A stretch of 64,000 nucleotides of DNA from Ignavibacteriota bacterium. GTDB lineage: Bacteria > Bacteroidota > Ignavibacteria > Ignavibacteriales > Melioribacteraceae. The stretch spans positions 1-64,000 of the forward strand of contig PAAX01000020.1 in assembly GCA_002698995.1 (NCBI GenBank), in the 5' to 3' direction. Below, piece by piece: positions 27,126 to 35,560 of this stretch (positions within the stretch are counted from its first letter, which is position 1; every line of letters starts with the position of its first letter). The notes beneath the pieces are model-generated. The model saw only the letters and a list, made by a program, of their open reading frames with translations. It was not told where the DNA came from and searched no databases. Both the position numbers and the translations under genes were made by a program.

Positions 27126-29114
27126 ATGAAATTTAGATTACTGCTGGCATTTACTTCAGTATTGTTGTTATTGTTATCTGCCTGTTCACCTAAACATTCC
27201 GAAATAGTTGTAGCCGATTATGGAAAATATAATATAACTCTTAATGATTTTGAAGAAGCTTATGCAAAAAACGTTGGCGGCATTGAAGAAGCTAAAGCAG
27301 ATTCTATTAATGATTACAAAAACTTTTTAGACCTTTATGTTAATTTCAAAATGAAATTAAGAGATGCAGAAGTTAGAGGTTTACAAACCGATCCTTCATT
27401 AGTTAATGAAATGGAAGATTACAAAAAGAAAGTTGGATTTGAATATATCCGCGAAAAATTAATTATTGAAAAAGGATTAAAAGATTTATACGAAAGAAGA
27501 AGAGAAGAAATTCGTGTAAGCCACATAATGATTAGACCTGATACCATGTCAATGGATCAAGCTAAAGAATTAGCTGCAAGTTTAATTGAAAGAATTAAAA
27601 ACGGCGAAAGTTTTGAAGAACTTGCAAAAAAATATTCAAGTGATAATTTCTCTAAAGATATTGGCGGCGATATTTATTATATAACAGCCGGACAAGTAAT
27701 CGCTCCTTTTGAAATGGCTGCATATGCAACTCCGGTTGGTGAAATTTATCCTGAACCGATTCAAACTAGATTTGGTTATCATGTTCTTAAAGTTACGGAA
27801 AGACAAGAAAGAAGATATCAATTAAGAGCAAAGCATATTTTGGTTAATTTTTCTAATCCGGATGGCCAATTCGATTCTGTTTATGCTTTGAATAAAATAA
27901 ATTCCATAAGAGATTCTATTATGAACGGAGCCAGTTTTGATGAATTGGCAAAAAGACATAGTGATGATAAAGGAAGCGGAGTTAACGGCGGTGATTTAGG
28001 TTTTTTTGAAAGAAGATCTATGGTTAAGGAATTTGATGAAGCAGTTTTCAACATGAAAATGAATGAAGTTTCAGATGTAGTTAAAACTCAATATGGTTAC
28101 CATATAATTAAATTAGTTGATGAAAATCCTTATCCTTCTTATGAAAATTCTGTTACTGCACTAAAACACATTTATGAAAGAACTACAATGGATTCAGATT
28201 TAAGTGCTTACTTGGATTCATTAAAAGTGAAATATAATTATGTGCAGAATGATGAAGCCGTAAACAAAATTGTATCCAGAAAAGATACAACAAAGTTTGG
28301 AGAAGATTATAAAGGAAGCAGTTTAAGAAATGAAATGAAAGATGAATGGATAATCAAAGTTGATAATAAACCATATACAGTTGACAGCATGATGACTTAT
28401 GCCGGTAATCAAAAAAATATGGTTAATGTGGTTCTTAGTGAAGCATCTTTAAAGAATGCTTTGCAGCTTTTTTCAGATAGAATCATTTATGAAAAAGCAG
28501 CATTGGATTTAGAAAATACAGATCAGAAATTTGCCGGATTGATGGAAGATTATCAAAATGGGCTTTTCATTTTCAGACTTCAAGAAGATGAAGTTTGGAA
28601 TAAAATTTCTGTAGATACTACTAAGCTTTATCAACTTTACGAAGAAACAAAAGATAATTATCAACTTCCTCCAAGAGTTTCTTTCACTGAAATCTATTCA
28701 GTAAATGATTCACTTATAAATCAGTATTACCAAGATTTGAAAAACGGTTCTGATTTTGAAGTATTGGCTTCTAAAGTTACTGAAAGACCCGGCATGAAAT
28801 CTAAAGCCGGAAGATATGATATGGTTCCGCTTACAAATAATCAAGTTGCAAACATTGCTTATCAACTTGAAAATAAAGGGGATTACTCAAAACCGACTCA
28901 AGTTGGAAATGCATGGGTTATTGTTAAGCTTAATGAAAAAGATGCAGCAAGATTAAAAACCTTTGAAGAAGCCAAAGCTGAAGTTTCTAGTTTGTATCAG
29001 GAAAAAGAAAGTAAAAGATTAGAAGCAGAATACTTAGAGAGATTGAAAGCTATTTACAATCCGGTTGTATACTATGATGAACTTGAGAAGGCTTTTGAGC
29101 CTGAAGAAGATTAG
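27126..29114 (+). CDS. Peptidyl-prolyl isomerase lipoprotein with tandem PpiC (parvulin) domains
   Basis: 662 aa. The signal peptide ends in a lipobox (LLSAC, Cys20). A SurA-like N-terminal helical region (about 25-125) is followed by two rotamase domains (about 130-225 and 235-335: VSHIMIRPD ... FGYHVLKV; AKHILVNFSNPDG ... YGYHIIKL). A long C-terminal segment contains a third, degenerate parvulin-like region (LPPRVSFTEIYSV ... NAWVIVKL). It probably chaperones outer-membrane proteins in the periplasm. First gene of the operon; its 3' end overlaps the next gene. Confidence 0.88.
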   Translation: MKFRLLLAFTSVLLLLLSACSPKHSEIVVADYGKYNITLNDFEEAYAKNVGGIEEAKADSINDYKNFLDLYVNFKMKLRDAEVRGLQTDPSLVNEMEDYKKKVGFEYIREKLIIEKGLKDLYERRREEIRVSHIMIRPDTMSMDQAKELAASLIERIKNGESFEELAKKYSSDNFSKDIGGDIYYITAGQVIAPFEMAAYATPVGEIYPEPIQTRFGYHVLKVTERQERRYQLRAKHILVNFSNPDGQFDSVYALNKINSIRDSIMNGASFDELAKRHSDDKGSGVNGGDLGFFERRSMVKEFDEAVFNMKMNEVSDVVKTQYGYHIIKLVDENPYPSYENSVTALKHIYERTTMDSDLSAYLDSLKVKYNYVQNDEAVNKIVSRKDTTKFGEDYKGSSLRNEMKDEWIIKVDNKPYTVDSMMTYAGNQKNMVNVVLSEASLKNALQLFSDRIIYEKAALDLENTDQKFAGLMEDYQNGLFIFRLQEDEVWNKISVDTTKLYQLYEETKDNYQLPPRVSFTEIYSVNDSLINQYYQDLKNGSDFEVLASKVTERPGMKSKAGRYDMVPLTNNQVANIAYQLENKGDYSKPTQVGNAWVIVKLNEKDAARLKTFEEAKAEVSSLYQEKESKRLEAEYLERLKAIYNPVVYYDELEKAFEPEED

Positions 29115-29913
29115 TTTTTTATTAGGTTCACTTTTACTCATTGTTTCGTGTGAAACTGAAAAAAAGGAAAAGAAATTTATTGCTAAAACTGACGACTCTC
29201 TTTTAACGGTTAATGAAATTCTTGATCTAAATAAAACTGATAAGAATGAAAGACTTGTTAAAGGAGAGTTAGTTAGAAATTGGGCTAACTCTAATGTAAT
29301 TGATAAGGAAGCTGAATTTACCGGTATATATGATTCAGAAGAGTTCAAAGAGTTAATGCAATCTCAAAAAATCAAGTTTGCGGAGTCAATCTTATTCTCA
29401 AAATATTTTAAAGAAAATTATGAAGAACCGACAAATGAAATGCTTCAAGCTTTTTATTTCGGTAATAAAGAAAATTTTGTAATTCAGGATGAAGGATTTG
29501 TTCTTAATATATCAAGTTTTTTTAGTGAAGATGATGCTGCCGAATTTAGGAACGAATTAAATCGCAAGGAATGGAATAAAGTATTTGATCAGTTAAGTAA
29601 ATCTGAAAAAGTTAAAGCATCTATTCAGAATAAATTTTTTTACACAAAAGATTTTTATAATCAGGAAATTCTAAATCTTGTAAATCAAATGGAAGAAGAG
29701 GAAGTAAGTATTATCCTTAGTTCGGAACCAAATGATTTTAAGATTTTTCAATTAGTTAGAAAATTTGATAAGTATTCTATTCCCGATTTTATTTACATTG
29801 AAGAAATTGTAAATGATATTTACAAAGTAAAACGGACAAAGGAATTGTATCAAGAATTTTTAAATAATCTGTACGAAAAGTATAACGTTGAAATAAAAAC
29901 GGAACAAGAATGA
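29077..29913 (+). CDS. SurA-like periplasmic lipoprotein lacking an obvious catalytic domain
   Basis: About 278 aa from the ATG at 29077 (ATG 29074 and TTG 29065 are in-frame alternatives), overlapping the preceding gene by about 38 bp. The signal peptide ends in a lipobox (LLIVSC). The remainder is charged and helical with a degenerate parvulin-like core (FVLNISSFFSEDDAAEFRNELNR ... NDFKIFQLVRKF). Position between two SurA-like genes and overlap with both suggest it is a third folding factor of the same set. It ends in a 4-bp ATGA overlap with surA. Function inferred from context. Confidence 0.75.
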   Translation: MNLRRLLSLKKISFLLGSLLLIVSCETEKKEKKFIAKTDDSLLTVNEILDLNKTDKNERLVKGELVRNWANSNVIDKEAEFTGIYDSEEFKELMQSQKIKFAESILFSKYFKENYEEPTNEMLQAFYFGNKENFVIQDEGFVLNISSFFSEDDAAEFRNELNRKEWNKVFDQLSKSEKVKASIQNKFFYTKDFYNQEILNLVNQMEEEEVSIILSSEPNDFKIFQLVRKFDKYSIPDFIYIEEIVNDIYKVKRTKELYQEFLNNLYEKYNVEIKTEQE

Positions 29914-31175
29914 AGAAAATAGCATTAATCATTTTGCTTATAACCGGCTTAAATGCTCAAGAAGTTTTGGAAAGAATTGTTGCAGTTGTTGATAATGAAG
30001 TAATTCTAAAAAGTGAATTAGATTATCAAGTAACTGTTGCGGCAGCCAGAGGCGGCTTAAAAGCTGATGATCCCGAATTACAAAAAAAAATATTAAATCA
30101 ACTTATAGAAGAAAAACTATTATATGCTCAAGCTGAATTGGATTCTATTACCGTATCAAATGAAGAAGTAGAAGCACAATTGGAAAATCAATTGGGATTT
30201 TTCATTCAGCAGTTCGGTTCCAGAGAAAGATTGGAACAAGTTTACGGAATGAGCATTGATAAAATCAGAAGAGAATTAAGAGACGGTGTTAGAAAAAATT
30301 TAATGGCTCAAATGGTACAGAATAAAAAGTTTGGTAATGTTGATGCTACCAGAAGAGAAGTTGAAGAATTTTTTAATACTTATCAAGATTCATTAGGATT
30401 GGTGCCCGAGAAATTCAAAATATCTCACATTTTTATAAATCCAAAAGCTACAGAAAAACTAAAAAATGAAGCCAGAAATTTAGCTCAATCACTTTTAGAT
30501 TCACTAAAAGCGGGAGCTGATTTTTCAAAACTAGCTAAACAATTTTCTGATGATCCCGGCAGTGCAGCTCAAGGTGGTAATTTAGGTTATGTAAAACGCG
30601 GTGTATTTTTCCCGGAATTTGAAGCTGCTGCATTCTCTCTTAAAAAAGGAGAATTATCCGGTGTTGTTGAGTCACCTGTAGGATTTCACGTAATTCAACT
30701 TTTGGATAGAAGAGGAGAATCAATAAATACAAGACATATTCTAATTAAAGTAAAGCCTGACGATGAAGCTGATTTAAAAGCAATTGAGTTTTTAACGGAA
30801 ATTAGAGACAGCATAATTAAAGGAGAAAAATCTTTCAGCTATTTTGCTAAAAAATACAGCGATGATAAAGAAACTGCTCCTTTTGGTGGAGAACTTGGAT
30901 TGTTTGAAAAAGGACAGCTTGATAAACCTCTCCTCGATCAAGTGTATAAATTGAATGAAGGCGAAGTTGGTTTCCCAAAAAGATTAGAACTTGATCCGGT
31001 TACATACGGATATCATATTGTAAAATTAGAGAAAAGAATTCCTGAGCATAAAGCCAATCTTGAAATGGATTATGAGGAAATAAAGAGATTAACAATTATG
31101 CAGAAAAGAAGTAAGCTTTATGAAAAATGGATTGACGAAATTAAAAATGATATTTATTGGGAAATCAGAATATAG
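29910..31175 (+). CDS. surA: Periplasmic chaperone/peptidyl-prolyl isomerase SurA
   Basis: 421 aa. A cleavable signal peptide (1-16, ending LNA) precedes a SurA N-terminal domain (LERIVAVVDNEVILKSELDYQ onward to about 150). Two parvulin domains follow, at about 168-265 (ISHIFINPKA ... PVGFHVIQL) and 272-375 (TRHILIKVKPD ... YGYHIVKL), then a C-terminal helix. This is the SurA architecture and length (E. coli 428 aa). It carries unfolded outer-membrane proteins to the BAM complex. Coupled by ATGA overlap to the upstream lipoprotein gene and followed 9 bp later by moxR. Confidence 0.92.
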   Translation: MKKIALIILLITGLNAQEVLERIVAVVDNEVILKSELDYQVTVAAARGGLKADDPELQKKILNQLIEEKLLYAQAELDSITVSNEEVEAQLENQLGFFIQQFGSRERLEQVYGMSIDKIRRELRDGVRKNLMAQMVQNKKFGNVDATRREVEEFFNTYQDSLGLVPEKFKISHIFINPKATEKLKNEARNLAQSLLDSLKAGADFSKLAKQFSDDPGSAAQGGNLGYVKRGVFFPEFEAAAFSLKKGELSGVVESPVGFHVIQLLDRRGESINTRHILIKVKPDDEADLKAIEFLTEIRDSIIKGEKSFSYFAKKYSDDKETAPFGGELGLFEKGQLDKPLLDQVYKLNEGEVGFPKRLELDPVTYGYHIVKLEKRIPEHKANLEMDYEEIKRLTIMQKRSKLYEKWIDEIKNDIYWEIRI

Positions 31176-31184
31176 GTTATAATA

Positions 31185-32165
31185 TTGAGCGAATTAAATT
31201 TACCTAAGAATGATGTTCAATTAGTTGAGAAACTAAAAAGTTCATACACAGATATAAAAAATGAAATATCAAAAGTAATTGTTGGTCAGGACGAAATTAT
31301 ATCCAACATTTTGATTTCAATCTTCTCAAAAGGACATTCTCTTTTGGTTGGTGTGCCTGGATTAGCAAAAACTCTTTTGGTAAAAACAATTGCCGATGTT
31401 CTTGATCTTAAATTCAGCAGAATTCAATTTACACCTGATTTAATGCCCGGTGATATTACCGGAACTGAAATTATTGAAGAAGACCAAGCTACAAAAAGAA
31501 GAAACTTCAGATTTATAAAAGGACCGGTTTTTGCAAATATTATTCTAGCCGATGAAATAAATAGAACTCCACCTAAAACTCAATCTGCTTTGTTAGAAGC
31601 AATGCAGGAGCAGAAAGTAACTGCAGCTGGAGTGACTTACAATCTAGATAAACCCTTTTTCGTTCTTGCTACACAAAATCCAATTGAGCAGGAAGGAACT
31701 TATCCTTTACCTGAAGCTCAGCTTGATAGATTTATGTTCAATCTTTGGCTTGATTATCCAAGCTTTACTGAAGAAGTAGAAATTATTAAATCAACAACTT
31801 CAGAATACCAGCCTGAACTTAATAAAGTAATTTCAACCGATGAGATTATTGAATTCCAATCTCTTATAAGAAGAGTTCCGGTTGCCGATAATGTAATAGA
31901 ATATGCTGTTAAAGTTGTTCAGAATTCAAGATCAGCAGAATTTAAGGATGTAATTTCCTGGGGTGCTGGTCCTCGTGCATCTCAATATTTAATTCTTGCC
32001 GCAAAAACAAAATCCGTTTTAGAAGGAAGATTTACACCAAGTATTGATGATGTAAAATATTCATTGGTTCCGGTTTTAAGGCATAGAATTATACCAAGTT
32101 TTAACGCAGAAGCAGAAGGAATTAATTCAGTAGAAATAATAAAGAGAATTTCAGAAAAAATATGA
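31185..32165 (+). CDS. MoxR-family AAA+ ATPase
   Basis: A 326-aa ATPase with Walker A GVPGLAKT (56-63), Walker B ILADEINR, sensor ATQNPIEQEGTYPLPEAQLD and a C-terminal lid domain. MoxR ATPases act as chaperones for protein assembly or metal insertion, usually next to DUF58 and von Willebrand-A genes. Neither is present here; the gene instead lies between surA and an M23-type lipoprotein, overlapping the latter by four bases. The start is a TTG at 31185. A role in envelope assembly is inferred from the operon. Confidence 0.9.
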   Translation: MSELNLPKNDVQLVEKLKSSYTDIKNEISKVIVGQDEIISNILISIFSKGHSLLVGVPGLAKTLLVKTIADVLDLKFSRIQFTPDLMPGDITGTEIIEEDQATKRRNFRFIKGPVFANIILADEINRTPPKTQSALLEAMQEQKVTAAGVTYNLDKPFFVLATQNPIEQEGTYPLPEAQLDRFMFNLWLDYPSFTEEVEIIKSTTSEYQPELNKVISTDEIIEFQSLIRRVPVADNVIEYAVKVVQNSRSAEFKDVISWGAGPRASQYLILAAKTKSVLEGRFTPSIDDVKYSLVPVLRHRIIPSFNAEAEGINSVEIIKRISEKI

Positions 32166-33427
32166 ATCAAATATTATTGAAGATAAAAATTGCACTTATA
32201 GTTTTATTATCACTTATAATTATTAGTTGTGATGATTCACTAGAAAATGAAAATAATGATTTAGTTGAAAATATTGATACCGTTTCGGTTAATATAAATG
32301 AGTTTGGAATTGTTGTTGATAGTCTTAATGAATACAGCGATGTAATTAAGAAGAACCAAACCTTAGCCGATATTCTTCTTCCTTTTAATGTCGATTATAA
32401 CACAATCACCAGTATGGTTGCTGAATCTAAAGATGTTTTTGATTTGCGTAAGATTAATGCAGGTAAAGATTATTTTGTCTATACAAAAAATGATTCTACA
32501 GAAACACCGAAGTATTTTGTTTATTCATTCGATAAGATTAATTACATAGTTTATGATCTTTCAGATTCCATTAAGATTAATAAAGGACAAAAAGAAGTTA
32601 AGGTTGAAGAGAAATTTGCCGAAGGTGTAATTACAAGTTCTCTTTATGAAACTTTACAACAGCAGAATCTTTCACCTATGCTCGCTTTGAAACTCTCGGA
32701 AGTTCTTGCATGGCAGATCGATTTTTATACAATTCAAGAAGGGGATTTTTTCAGAGTTCTTTATAATGAAAAATATGTGGATGATGATTTTGTAGGTGTT
32801 GGAAAAATCAAAGCAATACAGTTCAATCATAAAGGAAAAGATTTCTTTGGTTTCTATTTTAATCAAGGGGATGAAATTGATTACTTTGATGAGAACGGAA
32901 ACAGTTTGCGAAAAGCATTTTTAAAAGCACCTCTTAAATTTTCCAGAATTTCTTCAAGTTTTTCAAGAAGAAGACTTCATCCTATCTTAAGAAGATACAG
33001 ACCGCATTTGGGAATTGATTATGCAGCCGCATCCGGAACTCCGGTTCAAGCTGTCGGTGATGGCACTGTTATTCAAGCTTCCTACCAAGGTGGAGCAGGC
33101 AATTATGTTAAAATAAAACATAATGGAACTTATACTTCCGGTTATATGCACCTTTCAAAATATGGTAAGGGGATTAAAAAAGGGGCTTATGTTAGACAAG
33201 GAGATATTATTGGTTACGTTGGTTCAACCGGTTTGTCAACTGGTCCACATTTAGATTTTAGATTCTGGGTTAATAATGATCTTGTAAATTACTTAACTAT
33301 TGAATTCCCTCCGTCAAATCCTATTAAAGAGGAGTTCAGACAAGAATTTATCGCACAACGCGATTCTCTTTGGGAAAGAATAGATTTTAATATGAATATG
33401 AAAAAAGAAGTTTTGACTGCTAATTAA
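32162..33427 (+). CDS. M23-family (LytM) murein peptidase-like lipoprotein with altered HxH motif
   Basis: 421 aa. The signal peptide ends in a lipobox (IIISC, Cys23). A middle region (about 60-250) resembles the LysM/OapA-like N-domains of M23 enzymes such as MepM. The C-terminal LytM domain has the first zinc motif H-x3-D (His282, Asp286) and GYMHLS (His330). The second motif, normally GPHLH, reads GPHLDFRFW (His363, Asp365). The zinc-ligand histidine is thus Asp, so activity is uncertain; related Bacteroidota proteins also vary here. It likely cleaves or regulates cleavage of peptidoglycan cross-links. Last gene of the operon upstream of the dcw cluster. Confidence 0.85.
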   Translation: MNQILLKIKIALIVLLSLIIISCDDSLENENNDLVENIDTVSVNINEFGIVVDSLNEYSDVIKKNQTLADILLPFNVDYNTITSMVAESKDVFDLRKINAGKDYFVYTKNDSTETPKYFVYSFDKINYIVYDLSDSIKINKGQKEVKVEEKFAEGVITSSLYETLQQQNLSPMLALKLSEVLAWQIDFYTIQEGDFFRVLYNEKYVDDDFVGVGKIKAIQFNHKGKDFFGFYFNQGDEIDYFDENGNSLRKAFLKAPLKFSRISSSFSRRRLHPILRRYRPHLGIDYAAASGTPVQAVGDGTVIQASYQGGAGNYVKIKHNGTYTSGYMHLSKYGKGIKKGAYVRQGDIIGYVGSTGLSTGPHLDFRFWVNNDLVNYLTIEFPPSNPIKEEFRQEFIAQRDSLWERIDFNMNMKKEVLTAN

Positions 33428-33870
33428 AATTATGGTTTGCTTATTCCAAATCATGAATTTTGGTTCTGTGAAAGTATTTACTATTCATTCTAAATTAGAC
33501 TCTAATCCACATTATCATATTTTGGGTATCAGGTATTGATAATGAAGTATTTTGAATTCACAGCTTAGCTCTTAAAGATAGGTTGTAAAAATTCCAGTTT
33601 CCTGTTTTAGAAATACTTTAATTAAACTGAAAATAACAAAACTATTTTACTAACCTCCATCAAAAAAACAATTTAACAATTTATCAATACAACAATAAAT
33701 TAAACTTATCTGCCAAACTTGCACATAAACAAAAAGCGGATAATAATTCACTTCTATCGAATATTAAAAATCGGTAAAATTTTTATAAAGAAATCTTGAC
33801 TTTCCCAAAAAAAATAGCTTATTTGCATTCATGTGGGTAAAACTATTATAAAAATGTCAAGAAGTGTCAA
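33428..33870. other. 443-bp intergenic region upstream of the dcw cluster
   Basis: No convincing reading frame or RNA gene was recognised. The 5' part has a small inverted repeat CCAAA/TTTGG (about 33449-33466) without a T run. The middle is very A/T-rich, with scattered direct repeats such as AACAATTTA. The 3' end holds a promoter-like sequence before mraZ. Confidence 0.6.
33796..33840 (+). promoter_or_regulatory. Candidate dcw promoter with a possible MraZ half-site
   Basis: TTGACT at 33796-33801 matches the -35 consensus at five of six bases. A weak -10-like TTATTT follows after 17 bp, part of TTATTTGC, which recalls the Bacteroidota -7 element. GTGGGTAA at 33833-33840 matches one unit of the repeated GTGGG operator bound by MraZ in other bacteria, but the second and third repeats are absent. 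The first base of mraZ is 31 bp further on. Confidence 0.4.
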
Positions 33871-34311
33871 ATGTTTATAGGAAATTTCACATATTCTATT
33901 GATGCAAAGGGAAGAGTCAGTATTCCGGCAAAATTGCGCAAATATGTCAAACCGGATGCGAATGATTCATTTGTAATTACCCGTGGAACCGTTCAATGTA
34001 TTGACGTTTACCCGCTTGATATTTGGCGTGAATATGTTGCGGCAAAGGTCAGCAAACTCAATCCTTTTGATCCTCAAGAAGCAATATTTATAAGAATGTT
34101 TCTTCAGGAAGCATCGGAAGACAAACTTGACGTTCAATCTCGACTTATTATTCCAAAATCTTTAATTGAATACGCCGGAATAGAAAAAGAAGTTTTCATT
34201 TTAGGTGCTATGCAGAAAATTGAATTATGGAATCCGAATATTTACCAAGAGTACATCAAAAAGAGTGATAAATCTTACGAAGAAATTGCCAAAGAAGTAA
34301 TGAAGATGTGA
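33871..34311 (+). CDS. mraZ: Transcriptional regulator MraZ
   Basis: 146 aa with two AbrB-like MraZ domains (FTYSIDAKGRVSIPAKLRKY at 5-24; EDKLDVQSRLIIPKSLIEYA at about 88-107), each with its DxxGR/DxxSR-type turn. MraZ forms ring oligomers that bind GTGGG repeats and represses the division/cell-wall cluster it heads. Here it is in its standard first position. It overlaps rsmH by four bases (GTGA). Confidence 0.95.
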   Translation: MFIGNFTYSIDAKGRVSIPAKLRKYVKPDANDSFVITRGTVQCIDVYPLDIWREYVAAKVSKLNPFDPQEAIFIRMFLQEASEDKLDVQSRLIIPKSLIEYAGIEKEVFILGAMQKIELWNPNIYQEYIKKSDKSYEEIAKEVMKM

Positions 34312-35237
34312 CAAATAAGATGATACATGAACCGGTTTTATTAAAAGAATCAATTGAATATTTAGTTATAAATAAATCCGGTTTCTATTTCGACGGTACA
34401 ATTGGTTTTGGCGGTCATTCGGAAAAAATTCTCGATCAACTTAATGAAAATGCTCTTTTACTTGGTTCCGATAAAGATAAAGAAGCTTACAATTACTGCA
34501 GAACAAAATTTGAAAATGATTTCAGAGTTAAGCTTTTTCACGGCAGTTATAAGTATTTAGATATTTTTTCTAAGATTGAATTTATTGACGGGTTTGACGG
34601 AATTTTTGCTGACTTAGGAGTTTCTTCTTATCAACTTGATGATAAGGATGCAGGTTTTACATTCAGACAAGATTCGGTTTTAGATTTAAGAATGAATAAG
34701 GATGAAGGAGAACCTGCTTATTTCTATTTAAATACTTTGGAAGAAAAAGAGATTGCAGATTTGATCTTCAATCTTGGTGAAGAAAGAAGCTCAAGAAAAA
34801 TTGCAAGAAGAATTGTTGAAAAAAGAAAAGAAAAAGAATTTAAAACAAGTAATGATCTAAAAGAAGTAATAGCGGAATTTGTTCCTTCACATAAGTTATC
34901 GAAAACATTAAGCCGGGTCTTTCAGGCATTGCGTATTTATGTTAATAACGAACTGGAAGATTTGGAGATTTTTTTGGATAAAGCTGTAAAGCTGTTAAAA
35001 CCGGGAGGAAGAATAGTAATTTTAACTTATCACTCGCTTGAAGATAGAATTGTAAAGGATAAATTCAAGTATGAAACACTTGACTGTATTTGTCCACCCG
35101 AAAGTCCTATCTGCACATGTGATAAGGAATCAACATTAAAATTAGTTACAAGAAAACCGGTAACTCCAAGTGCTGAAGAAATTCAGAGAAACAGAAGATC
35201 AAGAAGTGCAAAGTTAAGGGCAGCAGAAAAATTATGA
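34308..35237 (+). CDS. rsmH: 16S rRNA (cytosine(1402)-N4)-methyltransferase
   Basis: 309 aa, the usual MraW/RsmH length. It has the SAM-binding region FDGTIGFGGHSEKIL (about 28-42), GIFADLGVSSYQLDD, DLRMNK, and the C-terminal VILTYHSLEDRIVKDKFK. It methylates C1402 of 16S rRNA in the ribosomal decoding centre. GTG start at 34308 overlaps the mraZ stop; an internal ATG at 34320 is an alternative. It overlaps ftsL by four bases. Confidence 0.95.
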   Translation: MTNKMIHEPVLLKESIEYLVINKSGFYFDGTIGFGGHSEKILDQLNENALLLGSDKDKEAYNYCRTKFENDFRVKLFHGSYKYLDIFSKIEFIDGFDGIFADLGVSSYQLDDKDAGFTFRQDSVLDLRMNKDEGEPAYFYLNTLEEKEIADLIFNLGEERSSRKIARRIVEKRKEKEFKTSNDLKEVIAEFVPSHKLSKTLSRVFQALRIYVNNELEDLEIFLDKAVKLLKPGGRIVILTYHSLEDRIVKDKFKYETLDCICPPESPICTCDKESTLKLVTRKPVTPSAEEIQRNRRSRSAKLRAAEKL

Positions 35238-35560
35238 GTCAAAATTATTCATTGGGGAAATTATTTCTGATTATCATTATTGCGGCAGGTTCGTTGTTTG
35301 CTCATTTATATATGAAAAAAGAAATAAGCACAATGAATAAAATGAAGAACAATCTTGAAACAAAATTAACTGCTCTTAAAGGTAAAATTGAAGAAGAAAA
35401 TGTAAATCTTCAAAAGGAATCTGCTCAAGACTCAGTTCTGACAAGAGTAAAAAGATTTAATATTCCTTTAGAAAGATATTTTGAAGAACCACAGGAAATT
35501 TATGTTGATGGTAAACAAGTTGAAAGATTACAAAGGATAATAGAAGATAAATATGAATAA
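35234..35560 (+). CDS. ftsL: FtsL-like divisome protein
   Basis: A 108-aa bitopic protein with a short cytoplasmic N-terminus, one membrane helix (residues 9-26, LFLIIIIAAGSLFAHLYM) and a periplasmic coiled coil (30-70). Sequence identity with FtsL is weak, as is usual, but size, topology and its place between rsmH and ftsI support the call. FtsL links FtsQ/FtsB to the FtsW-FtsI synthase. It overlaps both neighbours by four and eight bases. Confidence 0.8.
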   Translation: MSQNYSLGKLFLIIIIAAGSLFAHLYMKKEISTMNKMKNNLETKLTALKGKIEEENVNLQKESAQDSVLTRVKRFNIPLERYFEEPQEIYVDGKQVERLQRIIEDKYE

